A DNA stretch of 64,000 nucleotides from Bradyrhizobium erythrophlei (GCF_900129505.1 NZ_LT670818.1:3877001-3941000), one strand, 5' to 3'. Counted from the stretch's first letter, positions 8,174-16,610 are shown. Numbers and translations: made by a program. Notes: a model not told the origin generated them from the sequence alone.

Positions 8174-8236
8174 ATGGCTCCACCTGCAAAGGCTCGCCGC
8201 AGTGACCGCTGCTGCAATGTTCGGGCACGAGCGTAG
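8174..8236 (+). CDS. Possible 20-residue ORF with strong ribosome site
   Basis: An ATG preceded by gaggagatacc opens a 20-codon frame encoding MAPPAKARRSDRCCNVRARA. The Shine-Dalgarno sequence is good and a hairpin lies just upstream, but the frame is too short to judge from composition. It could be a leader peptide or chance. Confidence 0.25.
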   Translation: MAPPAKARRSDRCCNVRARA

Positions 8237-8328
8237 CGGCTAACACACGAACGGCGTTCCGGGAGCGGCCTATGGGCCTCATCAGTTAGGCATGGACCAA
8301 CTTGGCCCCTCCCGGAGCGATTGCCGTC

Positions 8329-8601
8329 CTATAGAAAATCCCGGAGCCGGGCAATTTCAGGAATAAGTCTTGCGGTCAGGACGGCGCTGACCAGTTCTCC
8401 CTGTGGAGTCGTATGAATCTCGTAAAGGTGTTGCTGGGCTGTTGGCTTCGCCATGAATTGCCGGATGCAATAGTCCAAAGTGCCATCCACGATTAGATAA
8501 GGGCGGGCACCTTCGGCGGCACTAATGCGCTCGCCATTTCGTGACGGCCATTTTCGCAGAATTGCAGGGGCATCAAAATTGATTCGATTCGTATCGTCCA
8601 T
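8329..8601 (-). CDS. Hypothetical protein, 90 residues
   Basis: A soluble protein beginning MDDTNRINFDAPAILRKWPS with a mixed alpha/beta appearance and no membrane segment. It lies in the same orientation downstream of the terminase small subunit gene and probably belongs to that transcription unit. No domain recognised. Confidence 0.6.
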   Translation of the reverse strand: MDDTNRINFDAPAILRKWPSRNGERISAAEGARPYLIVDGTLDYCIRQFMAKPTAQQHLYEIHTTPQGELVSAVLTARLIPEIARLRDFL

Positions 8602-8656
8602 GACGAGGACCTAATACAGATTGCAAATGCATCGCAAGCTTTGCGAACCGGAACAA

Positions 8657-8851
8657 CTACCTCGGCTCCGGGTACTGCATCCCCGGCTCCCAGCGAAAGT
8701 TTTCACTATCGCCAGCGCGGTCCCATAATTCTTGCAGCACAAAGCCATGATTGAGGCTAACCAAGAAGCCGGCTTTGCGATCACCATCTAGCCACGCTGC
8801 ATGATGTTCGCTGATTGCGCCGCGATGTTTGTTCGTTCTACGTTTCGGCAT
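8657..8851 (-). CDS. Hypothetical protein, 64 residues
   Basis: Begins MPKRRTNKHRGAISEHHAAW at ATG 8851, chosen because AGAGGA lies eight bases upstream; earlier in-frame starts overlap the terminase gene. The basic N-terminus suggests nucleic-acid binding. It follows the terminase small subunit gene by a few bases. Function unknown. Confidence 0.55.
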   Translation of the reverse strand: MPKRRTNKHRGAISEHHAAWLDGDRKAGFLVSLNHGFVLQELWDRAGDSENFRWEPGMQYPEPR

Positions 8852-8856
8852 ATCTT

Positions 8857-9192
8857 TTATCCTCTGTTGCTGCGGAGAGAAGGCGGGCGATTGTCGGGAG
8901 CGGAGTCCTCGCTCAAATCGAGTTCGCGACACAGCCTTGCGAAGGCGATGGTGGCTGCTTCACCGACCGACACGGCAGGATGTTTTCTCGGCGCTCCGAA
9001 ACGATCGTTATAAAAGAGTCCGTGCTCTGCAATGGTCTCTCTTGCCGTTATAGCTCGGTCCCAGGAATCCGCCGCGAGCGTGAGTAACTTCACGTGGTGA
9101 GGTTCGAGTTCGTATTCGGCGTGGACGCTTTCCCACCAAACCTGCGTTGGCTTGCGAAGATGGGTTGGCGCTTTGGTTGTTGATTTCTTCAA
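8857..9192 (-). CDS. Phage terminase small subunit, P27 family
   Basis: A 111-residue protein with the P27 pattern: HLRKPTQVWWESVHAEYELE, then EPHHVKLLTLAADSWDRAI, an IAEHGLFYNDRFGAPRKHPAV turn, and a C-terminal helix ending CRELDLSEDSAP. Terminase small subunits recognise the packaging site and recruit the large subunit. No large terminase gene is found in the element. A small subunit alone is what packaging-redirecting satellites carry, suggesting dependence on a helper phage. The 156 bases upstream contain a GC-rich hairpin near 9296-9333 and probably the promoter. Confidence 0.8.
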   Translation of the reverse strand: MKKSTTKAPTHLRKPTQVWWESVHAEYELEPHHVKLLTLAADSWDRAITARETIAEHGLFYNDRFGAPRKHPAVSVGEAATIAFARLCRELDLSEDSAPDNRPPSLRSNRG

Positions 9193-9348
9193 TGTTAGTT
9201 TCCTTGTAGTACAAAAAGTGTTTTGAACGGGAGGGCCAGCCGTTCAACTTGGGCCTGTGGCCGGTGTCGGGTGCTCATGCTGTAGAGATGGGATGCCCCC
9301 ACCCGTCCCGCACTTCCAGTGGGGGATTGGTGTGATGCTGTGTCGCGA

Positions 9349-10090
9349 CTACACCTTCGTTCGGCTATGCCTTGGAAATCGAATGTATTCGGGATCGAGC
9401 AGAGCTAGCAAATCGATAAAAGCGTTCTGCAAATTCGTAAGCCGCTCTTTAGCTTGGTCGAGATTCTGATTGAGCGACGCGACATCACTCTCTAAATCGT
9501 CGATCAACGGATCGGTGCCCTTGGTGAATTTCGTAAGGAACGCGCCATATCCAACGCACTCAAGGCCTGTTGGGCTGGTCACGATAAACGCCTCGCCTAT
9601 CGCCCGTTGTTCACCTGCAAATATGCGAAGTGTCTTCGATTGCTGATCTGTGCGCCAGATGCTTTCGATCCTATCTTGAAGTTCTTGCAACTGCCGCGTC
9701 TTCTCGCTACCTCCCAAATCAATGAACTGAATCTGCCGGCGCACCATTTCAGTCCAACACAAGTATTGTCCCATTAAGAAGGCCGTATTGTTGATGACAT
9801 ATTTCTTTTCCCTTTCATCGCCACGGACGAGATAGGCGCCGGATAAGGTCTTGCTTTAGTATGTTGTAAATTCGGCTTTGTAGATCGAAGGCGGCCCGGG
9901 CGAGCGGCTCGCGTAGCTTCGACATCTCTTTTTCCCGTTGAGATGCGTCTTGAAGTTTTTGGTTATCTATTTGCAACACGGCAATAGCTCTCGCGTTATC
10001 ACTTGATTGACGCGAACCTATGTAAGTGCCTACGACAGCGGCGAGCGAGGCGGTCGCAGCAATAACCGCGACAATAATCTCAACTTTCAT
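9349..10090 (-). pseudogene. Membrane-anchored coiled-coil protein, split by a frameshift
   Basis: Two overlapping frames together make one protein of about 245 residues. The N-terminal part begins MKVEIIVAVIAATASLAAVV (one membrane helix) and runs through FDLQSRIYNILKQDLI. It then shifts and stops near 9815. The other frame continues GAYLVRGDEREKKYVINN into the 141-residue frame ending at 9349, with a coiled coil near the C-terminus. Removing one C/G from the run at 9839-9842 restores a single frame. I recall similar intact proteins (FDLQSRLYNI type), but could not compare them here. It may be a true mutation, a sequencing error, or a phase-variable site. Confidence 0.7.
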
Positions 10091-10162
10091 GACGCCCCCT
10101 TGAATGCGCTGACAGATTGAATTGTGAGATTAAACAACTTCACTCGTCAAGCAACGGCACCA

Positions 10163-10351
10163 CTAAGCCTTCGGCCAACCAAACGGTGAGCCGCCGGTTG
10201 AACGAACGCACAGGTGATGCAGCCAAGGCGCTGGCGTCGTGAAAAATAGGGTTTTGGGGTCATATTCTGAATTGGGAATTTGCGTGCCATGAGGCGGTTC
10301 GGTCGGCACCAAATCGCTTACGTGAAGATAGGTCGTCCCCCCTACGTACAA
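10163..10351 (-). CDS. Doubtful small ORF, 62 residues
   Basis: TTG-started frame encoding a proline- and threonine-rich peptide with segments such as SDLVPTEPPHGTQIP. The frame stays open upstream to about 10407 without a normal start. Composition is plausible for coding, so this may be the tail of a decayed gene. It lies in a gap between the frameshifted gene and the ATPase gene. Confidence 0.25.
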   Translation of the reverse strand: MYVGGTTYLHVSDLVPTEPPHGTQIPNSEYDPKTLFFTTPAPWLHHLCVRSTGGSPFGWPKA

Positions 10352-10496
10352 GCCACAGCGCGGCTCTGTGGGGGGCCATACGTATGCTGGCTACCCATGT
10401 GGCTGCCGTAGCAAACCAAGCCACAGGCTGGCCGTTGTGATGGTTGGCCAGCGCCCGGCTATTCGCCACCACCAGCCACGTCAAAAAACGAAGTAG

Positions 10497-10630
10497 CGGT
10501 GGCAGCGACGGCCCGGTTTCCACCGGGCGGCGGTGCTTCCACCGCCACGGGGGGTATGGGGGGTGGCAGCACACACGCGGTGGAAGGCGGTGGAAGCCGG
10601 TGGTAGGTGCGGTGGAGGGATCGGTGGAAC
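10497..10630. repeat. Cluster of CGGTGGA-type repeats beside the RepA-like gene
   Basis: About eight copies of cggtgga or its complement tccaccg occur in roughly 130 bases, in both orientations, immediately beyond the 3' end of the RepA-like ATPase gene. The surrounding gap (10352-10637) has no convincing gene. Clustered short repeats next to a replication ATPase suggest an origin, but the repeats are irregularly spaced and very GC-rich. Confidence 0.4.
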
Positions 10631-10637
10631 CCCCCGG

Positions 10638-11762
10638 CTAGTGAACGGTCGTGTGGCCAGTTTCCACTAACCGCGACCGTTGCCGGGATGGTGAGCCTTC
10701 CGTCACGACCTTAATGCAACCGGAATCCAACAGCCTCTGCATTGAGGCGGCAAGCTTGTCTTTGCTGTATCCTTTTGCCTTGGGGTGCTTGGCCATCTTC
10801 GCAGGCGCATACGAAGTGCCCGTAATAATTCCAACGTTCTGGCCTTGCGCCGTGAAGATGCCAAGCAACTCAAGAAACAGTTTATCGACCGTCGAATTGA
10901 ACAGCGACTCAACAACAGGATCGCCGCCATTGTCCAAGACATAAATGCCGTCCTGCCATCGCATTTCGATCTTTTCGCCTACCTTGCCGTGGTTTGCCTT
11001 AACGATTGTCAGGACTCTGGTTTCCGGTGAAGTTATTTCCAGATAGAGACGGCTCCGAACAGAGTTGTTCCAAGCGGTGCTGCCTGACGTACCGGTGCCG
11101 CTGTTCATGCCGGTGAGACTAGGATGGCTCAAAAGCAAAACGGCGCAATCGACATCCATCGCAAGTCCGCGAAGCATCGAAACGAACTTCCGCACTTGCG
11201 CCCGGTTTATCTCGTCACCACCGAAAACATCGGCACTCGGGTCGACCACGATTAGCTTTGGCCGCAAAACCATCGCTTGCGAAACAAGCTTCGGATAGAT
11301 CACGGTCGCAGCAAGGGTTCCTTTCCGGTCTGGCTCGGCCAGTACAGCGTCTAGACCGGCCATCGGAATAAGCCGTATCCCGTCTAGGTCCGACAACTGC
11401 TTTCCCGACTCCGATACAATCGTTTCTAAGCGTCTGTGAAGCTCGTCCGCTTCATCTTCCGCGCCGTAATAGAGACACGGACCGATAGCCACGTTCTTGC
11501 CGAACCATGACAGGCCAAGCGAAGACGCGGCGATCAGTTGCAGGACGATTTCCGTTTTGCCGGAACCACCATCGCCGCTTAGATTTGTCACCGTGCGATC
11601 TGGAATCCACCCTTCAACGAACCACTGCCGCTCCGGTACTGACTTGCCCTGCCAATCGCGGGGATCAATGACGGGGAGTGAACTAGCGTATCCGGCCTGC
11701 GCTTTGATGTTCTGGTTTGGCGAATAGGCTATAGCCTGTCTGAGTGTTCGCACGTTGCTCAT
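10638..11762 (-). CDS. RepA-like RecA-fold ATPase (AAA_25 type)
   Basis: A 374-residue ATPase with Walker A GDGGSGKTEI near residue 65 and Walker B LIVVDPSADVF near 175, followed by the LLLSHPSLTG region typical of RepA/DnaB-like RecA-fold helicases, and a C-terminal winged-helix-like part. Probably the replication helicase of the element or a phage-type replicative ATPase. Its start overlaps the upstream gene's stop by ATGA, showing translational coupling. The repeats at 10497-10630 lie just downstream. Confidence 0.82.
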   Translation of the reverse strand: MSNVRTLRQAIAYSPNQNIKAQAGYASSLPVIDPRDWQGKSVPERQWFVEGWIPDRTVTNLSGDGGSGKTEIVLQLIAASSLGLSWFGKNVAIGPCLYYGAEDEADELHRRLETIVSESGKQLSDLDGIRLIPMAGLDAVLAEPDRKGTLAATVIYPKLVSQAMVLRPKLIVVDPSADVFGGDEINRAQVRKFVSMLRGLAMDVDCAVLLLSHPSLTGMNSGTGTSGSTAWNNSVRSRLYLEITSPETRVLTIVKANHGKVGEKIEMRWQDGIYVLDNGGDPVVESLFNSTVDKLFLELLGIFTAQGQNVGIITGTSYAPAKMAKHPKAKGYSKDKLAASMQRLLDSGCIKVVTEGSPSRQRSRLVETGHTTVH

Positions 11763-12385
11763 GCCGCTACCTCAAATGCTATTCTGTCTAGTGCGGCTCG
11801 CTCTGCGGCATCGCAATCAAGGAAGAGCCGTTCGGCTGGACCCACGAAAGCAAGTTCCGAGATTTCGCAGGCGTGTTCGTATCCTTCAGCAATAATGCAC
11901 GGGGCATGTTGCAACAGCGGGAAGAACGATTTCGAAAGCGGCAAGATACCTTCGCAGTTGGCCAGCAGCCAATTGATTGGGTTCTTATAGACCCGCAGCG
12001 GGCTATCCAATTTCGTACGCCCTTGGGCAGTGCTACCGATGTACTGGCCGATCCCGGTGACACAGCCCCAAACAGAGTGGTCGTGGCGGGATATCGCCAG
12101 CAAATCGACCATACGGAAGTCTTCGTAGACCGGCAGGACGACGGCAAGCCCACCTGTATGTGTTGGTGTGAATGTCCAATGATACGTATGGAGCGCAAGC
12201 AAACCCAATTCGAAGCGCCCACGCATCATAGCGGCTTGTCCGACGATGGTGTCAGAAACGTAACGCCAATCTAACCAAGCCTGTGCGCGTTCAGGACGGT
12301 GTTTGTGCCCTTCGAAGAGTTGTTCAGCATCTATGTTCGAACGCCAATACGGTAGGGTCGTGTCGCGGTGGTAAAAAGAAGTCAT
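11759..12385 (-). CDS. Hypothetical protein coupled to the RepA-like ATPase
   Basis: A 208-residue protein from ATG 12385, chosen because it lies 12 bases after the upstream gene's stop; longer in-frame forms run into that gene. Contains VVLPVYEDFRMVDLLAISR and CIIAEGYEHACEISELAF, which suggest a compact alpha/beta domain. The position before a RepA-like ATPase would fit a primase or polymerase-associated protein, but no primase motif is certain. The stop overlaps the ATPase start (ATGA). Confidence 0.6.
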   Translation of the reverse strand: MTSFYHRDTTLPYWRSNIDAEQLFEGHKHRPERAQAWLDWRYVSDTIVGQAAMMRGRFELGLLALHTYHWTFTPTHTGGLAVVLPVYEDFRMVDLLAISRHDHSVWGCVTGIGQYIGSTAQGRTKLDSPLRVYKNPINWLLANCEGILPLSKSFFPLLQHAPCIIAEGYEHACEISELAFVGPAERLFLDCDAAERAALDRIAFEVAA

Positions 12386-12396
12386 TTCTAAAATAC

Positions 12397-12729
12397 TCAA
12401 CTCGCTGTCGCTGGTTCCGACAACACGTCGAGCAGATGATCCACGAACGAAGGGAAATCTTTGATCTTCCTCGTGAAGCCAACTTGCCTTGCAGCGATGC
12501 TTATCGATTCGCGCCAAGACTCGGACGCCCATCCCGCATAGGGCTGGAGTCGGAGCCAATCGGTGAGTTCAGCGGAATCAATGGCAAGTTTTGCGAGGCA
12601 TTGGCCAGCGCGAGCATTGCGAGGGTCCGAAGGAAACTTGATCGCGAGCTTTTTTCGCCATCCACCTGTGTGGTTGAGTCCAAAGATCAACGAGTCGATG
12701 CAATCAACTTTTTCTATTTCATTAGTCAT
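12397..12729 (-). CDS. Hypothetical protein, 110 residues, first gene of the replication operon
   Basis: A soluble, mostly helical protein beginning MTNEIEKVDCIDSLIFGLN. It is followed closely by the 208-residue gene and the RepA-like ATPase, making a three-gene unit. No domain recognised. Confidence 0.55.
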   Translation of the reverse strand: MTNEIEKVDCIDSLIFGLNHTGGWRKKLAIKFPSDPRNARAGQCLAKLAIDSAELTDWLRLQPYAGWASESWRESISIAARQVGFTRKIKDFPSFVDHLLDVLSEPATAS

Positions 12730-12748
12730 GTTAATATTTCAAAGATAT

Positions 12749-12766
12749 TGCCGCGAAATTGCGGCA
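12749..12766. promoter_or_regulatory. Inverted repeat upstream of the replication operon
   Basis: tgccgc (12749-12754) and gcggca (12761-12766) form a perfect 6-bp palindrome with a 6-base spacer, about 20 bases before the ATG of the 110-residue gene. It lies in an AT-rich stretch within a gene-free gap (12730-12940) and is a plausible operator. Confidence 0.4.
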
Positions 12767-12940
12767 GTCGTGCGCACGAAAATGCCAGCGGTGCGCTTGC
12801 TGGTCGTGTTAGAGCAATGCCGGTCACCGGCTCGTAGCTGCGGAGAAAAGCTACGGCCGGATTCCAAGCATCGTGCTGCCGTCATCCAATGCCGGGATGA
12901 AACATTGAGGGGCGCACAGATTCGAAACGTTTATGGCTGG

Positions 12941-13510
12941 TTACTGCAGCTTGCGAAGCTCGCGAAGGAAGCCACGGCTCGCGCCTTCGCTCGCAAAGGT
13001 CTTGGCGTCATCAGCGAGCGAACCTACGTCGTCCGCGTTACGAATCTCAGACCATACCTGCCGCACGGCACCAACGTAGCAGGCACTTATCTCTAGGAGC
13101 ACCGCAGATTTAATGAGCAGGACTCCATCGCTGCGAAGGGAGGCCTGCAGAAGATGGTAGCCCACGCTCAGTTGGTCGCGCCCCTCAAGCCTATCAAGCA
13201 CGCCGTCCTTGAGATGAACCCGCATCGCGAGTCCAGCTTCACAGTCGTGAACCTCTAGATCGCCGTCATCTTGATCTGCCATCGCCTTTTCTGAAAGCAA
13301 GTGATCTCTGAGAAAGAGCAATCCCGTCAAACTTCCGGCAAAGCATCCCGGAAGAAATATCTCTCGGACGTCGGTCTTGTAGTTGGTGTGCTCGACGTTG
13401 TAGTGACAAGCCCAACCCTGCAGAACCTGTTGCTTCTGAGGCAAGGCCTTGCGAGCCACGCCATCGTCTCCGACCAAATAGCGCCCGGGGGCAAGGTGGC
13501 CGTAGATCAC
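12941..13510 (-). CDS. HK97-family prohead protease-like protein
   Basis: A 189-residue protein with the prohead protease layout: LQGWACHYNVEH strand, DVREIFLPGCFAGSLT (the E-x-I-x-P-G-x-F motif), RDHLLSEKAMADQDDGDLEV in place of the usual L-x-x-H-D segment, then DQLSVGYHLLQA and VLLEISACYVGAVRQ. In HK97 phages it processes the scaffold region of the capsid protein. The GTG start at 13510 overlaps the previous stop. No portal or capsid gene accompanies it, so it may act on a helper phage's capsid or be a remnant. Confidence 0.75.
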   Translation of the reverse strand: MIYGHLAPGRYLVGDDGVARKALPQKQQVLQGWACHYNVEHTNYKTDVREIFLPGCFAGSLTGLLFLRDHLLSEKAMADQDDGDLEVHDCEAGLAMRVHLKDGVLDRLEGRDQLSVGYHLLQASLRSDGVLLIKSAVLLEISACYVGAVRQVWSEIRNADDVGSLADDAKTFASEGASRGFLRELRKLQ

Positions 13511-14214
13511 AGCCGCATCTCCTTCGGGACTGCCGAAATATGCCCGTCATTCTTCGCCGAGCGGAAAAAGTCCGCCATGTCGGAGTAAGGGTCGTTCGGT
13601 GCCCCTAGGAACGCGGCGGGAAGATTCAGGCACAGACCATGGAGACCACCATTATCGATCAGATGGCTCTTCAAATTGAAAAGCTCGCTCCAAACGGAAA
13701 GCGCCTCAAGCTGCTTCTGGCAGAAAGTTTTCATCAAAGCATCGTGCTTTGGACGCATCTTCTTAGAGTACTCTATTGCGAGCTTCATTTTCTCGCGCTG
13801 TATCTCTCCCGTTAGAAAATCTATGGCGTCCAAAGTAGCGGACAATTTGATTTGCTCGCTGTCAAGCTGCTGCTGGATGCTGCTAGGCGTAACAATCACC
13901 TCACCGGCTAGCGTTCGTTCAATCGCTTCTTTCTTTCGGGCAGCTTCGTCTCGGTTGTCGGCAGATACGACTTGCTTTTTCATCGTGGTCTTTAAAAGGC
14001 CGATGCGAGCCACCGTCGTGGTGTCTGCGTCCCAGGTTGTAGAGGACGTTTCGTCATAACAACTGGCCGGGGATAGCAGCTTGGTAAAATTCCAAATTTT
14101 GGCTCGTGATTGCGCACTACTGGCTAAAAGCCGGGCCTTGTTTTGGGTATCATCCGTAAGTTTATCGGACGTGAGGATTGGATCGGGATTAGGCTTAGTC
14201 ATATGATCTTTCAT
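13507..14214 (-). CDS. Hypothetical helical protein, 235 residues
   Basis: A hydrophilic, largely helical protein with a coiled-coil tendency between about residues 85 and 165 (EAARKKEAIERTL, QREKMKLAIEYSKKMRPKHD). It precedes the prohead protease gene with a GTGA-type overlap, so the products are probably made together. A scaffold-like or structural role would fit the context but is not shown. Confidence 0.6.
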   Translation of the reverse strand: MKDHMTKPNPDPILTSDKLTDDTQNKARLLASSAQSRAKIWNFTKLLSPASCYDETSSTTWDADTTTVARIGLLKTTMKKQVVSADNRDEAARKKEAIERTLAGEVIVTPSSIQQQLDSEQIKLSATLDAIDFLTGEIQREKMKLAIEYSKKMRPKHDALMKTFCQKQLEALSVWSELFNLKSHLIDNGGLHGLCLNLPAAFLGAPNDPYSDMADFFRSAKNDGHISAVPKEMRL

Positions 14215-14647
14215 TGTTGAGGACGGCGTCCACCTGTTGGACGATTTGATTGCAATTCACGATGATGACGCATGCCGAATTGCTGATCTCGGAAATCGAA
14301 GTATCGGCAAAGCAATTTTTCACGGTCGCACCATCTGGTGTCACCACCAGATGGGTGGTGCCATGGGCGAACAATTCTCCGGGCGCGCGGTTGATATTTC
14401 CGACGTCGGAGAATTCGAAGGCCACGCGCGCCGCGTGTGGGATGGACAACCCGTTACGGTGTAGCTGTTTCATGGCGGCGGCCTGATAGGCGCGTGGCCT
14501 TGACAGGCCAACACGGGAGCCGCTGCCGCTTGGTCTCTTGTCGGCTCCGCACAACTTGAGCGCTCCTAATGCAAAGCACTGGCTCAAAGCCCGTTGCTTC
14601 ATTCCGGCGGCACCTGCGACGATGCGCGTCGGCCACGTTTCGACCAT
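14195..14647 (-). CDS. Hypothetical protein, possible DNA-binding regulator, 150 residues
   Basis: Starts at ATG 14647 after AGGA with a 6-base spacer. Contains NGLSIPHAARVAFEFSDVG, which could be a helix-turn-helix, and LVVTPDGATVKN. It overlaps the start of the 235-residue gene by about 20 bases. Excisionase-like or regulatory function is only a guess. Confidence 0.55.
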   Translation of the reverse strand: MVETWPTRIVAGAAGMKQRALSQCFALGALKLCGADKRPSGSGSRVGLSRPRAYQAAAMKQLHRNGLSIPHAARVAFEFSDVGNINRAPGELFAHGTTHLVVTPDGATVKNCFADTSISEISNSACVIIVNCNQIVQQVDAVLNNERSYD

Positions 14648-14679
14648 TTGAAATCCTCGCTTTGTGTTTTGTTAGCTGC

Positions 14680-14717
14680 AAAAAGAAACACCCCCGGCGC
14701 GGTGACACCGGGGGTGT
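14680..14717 (-). terminator. Rho-independent terminator after the 383-residue gene
   Basis: A perfect 10-bp GC-rich stem (14688-14697 with 14708-14717) is followed on the minus strand by a U-rich stretch. It separates the 383-residue gene at 14804 from the downstream gene at 14195-14647. Confidence 0.8.
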
Positions 14718-14803
14718 GAAAGTCTGCTTTTGGAAAAGCCGGAAGAATCTAACTTCCATACTTAGACTATAACGGTTTTGCCACGACCCCCTCCCGGGCC
14801 CCC

Positions 14804-15955
14804 CTAAGCGGCTTTCGATGCAAAGGTGTCGAAGCGGTGATTGTCGTTTGCAGGCAATGGCTTATCGGCAAGCTTGATGACTAAACCGGCTGTCTGGTTC
14901 TGGTAGGCGTTCCCCGCCAAAACACCTAACGTGCCCTTTATGATGTCATCGACTGAGAATCCCGGCCGGTCGACTCGTATTTGTCTGGCGCGGATTTGAC
15001 TTTGCCACACCGAAAAGGCGCGGTCCTGTCGTCCGAGTCCCTTCCTGATCGACTCCGCGAGCCTCAATCCTTCAATGATGCGTTGACGGCCAACTGCTGC
15101 CGCAACGTCTTTGCCTTTGCCTTGCCCGAAGCTCTTCATATCCTCGTGGCTGGCAATGGCGCGAATGACGGGATGCCAGAGCGAGCGCATTCCAAACATC
15201 AACATACGAATGATCTTGCCGGATTCCGCCCGTTGATCGAGGTCGGGAAAATCGACCTGTGGCAGAAGAGGCGGACCCTCGCGCCGCAGATCGTTAACGT
15301 CGATTTTGGCTAGCTGATCGATTTCACGCAGATCATCTATAAGCCGACCGATTCTGTAGTTGTCTCCTTTGATCTCAAGACGGTGCGTTATTCCGTCCAC
15401 GTCAGTCACTGTAGCGTTTCCACTTTCGTCAGTCGCACAGATATTGAAATTCTTAAATCCGAATCCTTCGTTTCCTGCTTCATCGGGCGCTTCATCATCC
15501 GGCCCGGTAGGTGCGCCAGTTCCTTCCGTGCTTTGTGATTTTTTGTCGCCGACGTAAATGTTAAGTGGCGGAAGCGCTTCCGCTGGCGTCGTCGTGACTC
15601 GAAAGTGCTTGTCGATCCACAGCGCAGTATTCCAGAGCCTGCCGTTCTCTTCCTCGTTCTTGCCAAGACGGCCCGCAATATATTCTGCATACAAATGGTA
15701 AGCGCCGCGCTTCTCATCATCGGTACCGGCGCGGCCAGAGGGCGGGCCGAGATATTTTGGCGCGGGTTCGTTCTCGATTGGATATGGATGGTCGTCACCG
15801 TCCAGCAGGCATTTCTCGCGTTCTCCCGGTCGGAGAAAACCTACACGCGAACTTCCTGAACGTCTTATGGCGATTTTCGGCGGTACGTCGATATCGCCAG
15901 CATTGAATGAAGGGTCAGCGGTCTTGTCGATAGCATTGAGAAATTCGTCGTCCAT
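14804..15955 (-). CDS. Hypothetical protein, 383 residues
   Basis: A soluble protein with an acidic, low-complexity middle (about residues 140-165, including GPDDEAPDEAGNEG) and a C-terminal part with IRMLMFGMRSLWHPVIRAIA. It is transcribed alone and ended by the hairpin at 14680-14717. The start ATG 15955 follows a purine-rich site. Nothing in it matches a family I know; its place in the element suggests a phage-satellite-specific function. Confidence 0.6.
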   Translation of the reverse strand: MDDEFLNAIDKTADPSFNAGDIDVPPKIAIRRSGSSRVGFLRPGEREKCLLDGDDHPYPIENEPAPKYLGPPSGRAGTDDEKRGAYHLYAEYIAGRLGKNEEENGRLWNTALWIDKHFRVTTTPAEALPPLNIYVGDKKSQSTEGTGAPTGPDDEAPDEAGNEGFGFKNFNICATDESGNATVTDVDGITHRLEIKGDNYRIGRLIDDLREIDQLAKIDVNDLRREGPPLLPQVDFPDLDQRAESGKIIRMLMFGMRSLWHPVIRAIASHEDMKSFGQGKGKDVAAAVGRQRIIEGLRLAESIRKGLGRQDRAFSVWQSQIRARQIRVDRPGFSVDDIIKGTLGVLAGNAYQNQTAGLVIKLADKPLPANDNHRFDTFASKAA

Positions 15956-16444
15956 AATATTTTACTTTTCCAAAAATGATTCCCGCTGCCTTCGGCATGT
16001 CAGGTCGCGCCCACGTTGTTCGCGGTGTTGTTAGTCGCCCGCTAACGGGCGTAATGCCTCCTTGCAAAGACGAGGCTATGGCAGCCAGCCGCGAAGCGAG
16101 CGCATTGCCGATTGCTAAGACTGTTTTGCTGGTGCCGCGTGTCCCGTCGCGGCGGGCATTCAAATCATTTGGCGCTAATGGCGCGCCTCAACGTTCGGGT
16201 TGTAGCAAAATTCGCTGCCAAAATCCACGTGTTTCCATAGAGATCGTGCGTCCGACACCACCGCCCCCTGCAACACGCGAACCGGCATCGGGTGAGAGGC
16301 TAGCTGTCTAGCAGCGGGGCCATGCCGGTGCGCTGATCCGTGGCAGCCGCCCGGCTATGGCCGCTCGGGCTTTAGCTGGGGCAGGGGTTTGAACCTTGAG
16401 CCGCTGGCGGAGACTTACCTACTAGAGCAAGTTAGGAGGGTCCG
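15956..16444. other. Gene-free 489-bp region of the element
   Basis: No convincing coding frame. A perfect hairpin (cgcccg, ctaa, cgggcg) lies at 16036-16051, and the stretch 16250-16440 is GC-rich with short palindromes including ggtttgaacc. It may hold promoters for the divergent genes at 15955 and 16445, or a packaging or replication site of the element. I see no tRNA. Confidence 0.4.
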
Positions 16445-16570
16445 ATGGCTCGCCACTGGCGAAAACCTTATCAGCCAAAGTCCCAATTCAACTCGATTGC
16501 AGTTTGGACAATCGGCGCATGTGTGGTGCTGGCAGTGCTCGTCGTTATAGCTCGGCACGGTTACGTTTAG
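16445..16570 (+). CDS. Small single-pass membrane protein, 41 residues
   Basis: ATG 16445 sits four bases after GGAGGG. The product begins MARHWRKPYQPKSQFNSIA and continues into a hydrophobic segment TIGACVVLAVLVVIA, ending RHGYV. The positive N-terminus followed by one helix indicates an inner-membrane protein with its N-terminus inside. It is within the element, convergent with the DUF4282 copy. Function unknown. Confidence 0.55.
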   Translation: MARHWRKPYQPKSQFNSIAVWTIGACVVLAVLVVIARHGYV

Positions 16571-16610
16571 GTTTGGCCTGTACCGGCAGCTTTGCCGCCC
16601 GGCCAACAGG

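Noticed and set aside
10260..10641. Two open frames on opposite strands between the frameshifted gene and the ATPase
   Set aside because: Both are rich in Trp, Arg and Pro from the GC-rich repeats and lack starts with ribosome sites.
15915..16311. Overlapping small frames on both strands near 16 kb
   Set aside because: One overlaps the start of the 383-residue gene, the other has no ribosome site; neither looks protein-like.
16360..16430. tRNA-like stretch with ggggtttgaacc resembling a T-arm
   Set aside because: Only one arm can be matched on either strand; no acceptor stem, anticodon arm or D-arm could be folded around it.
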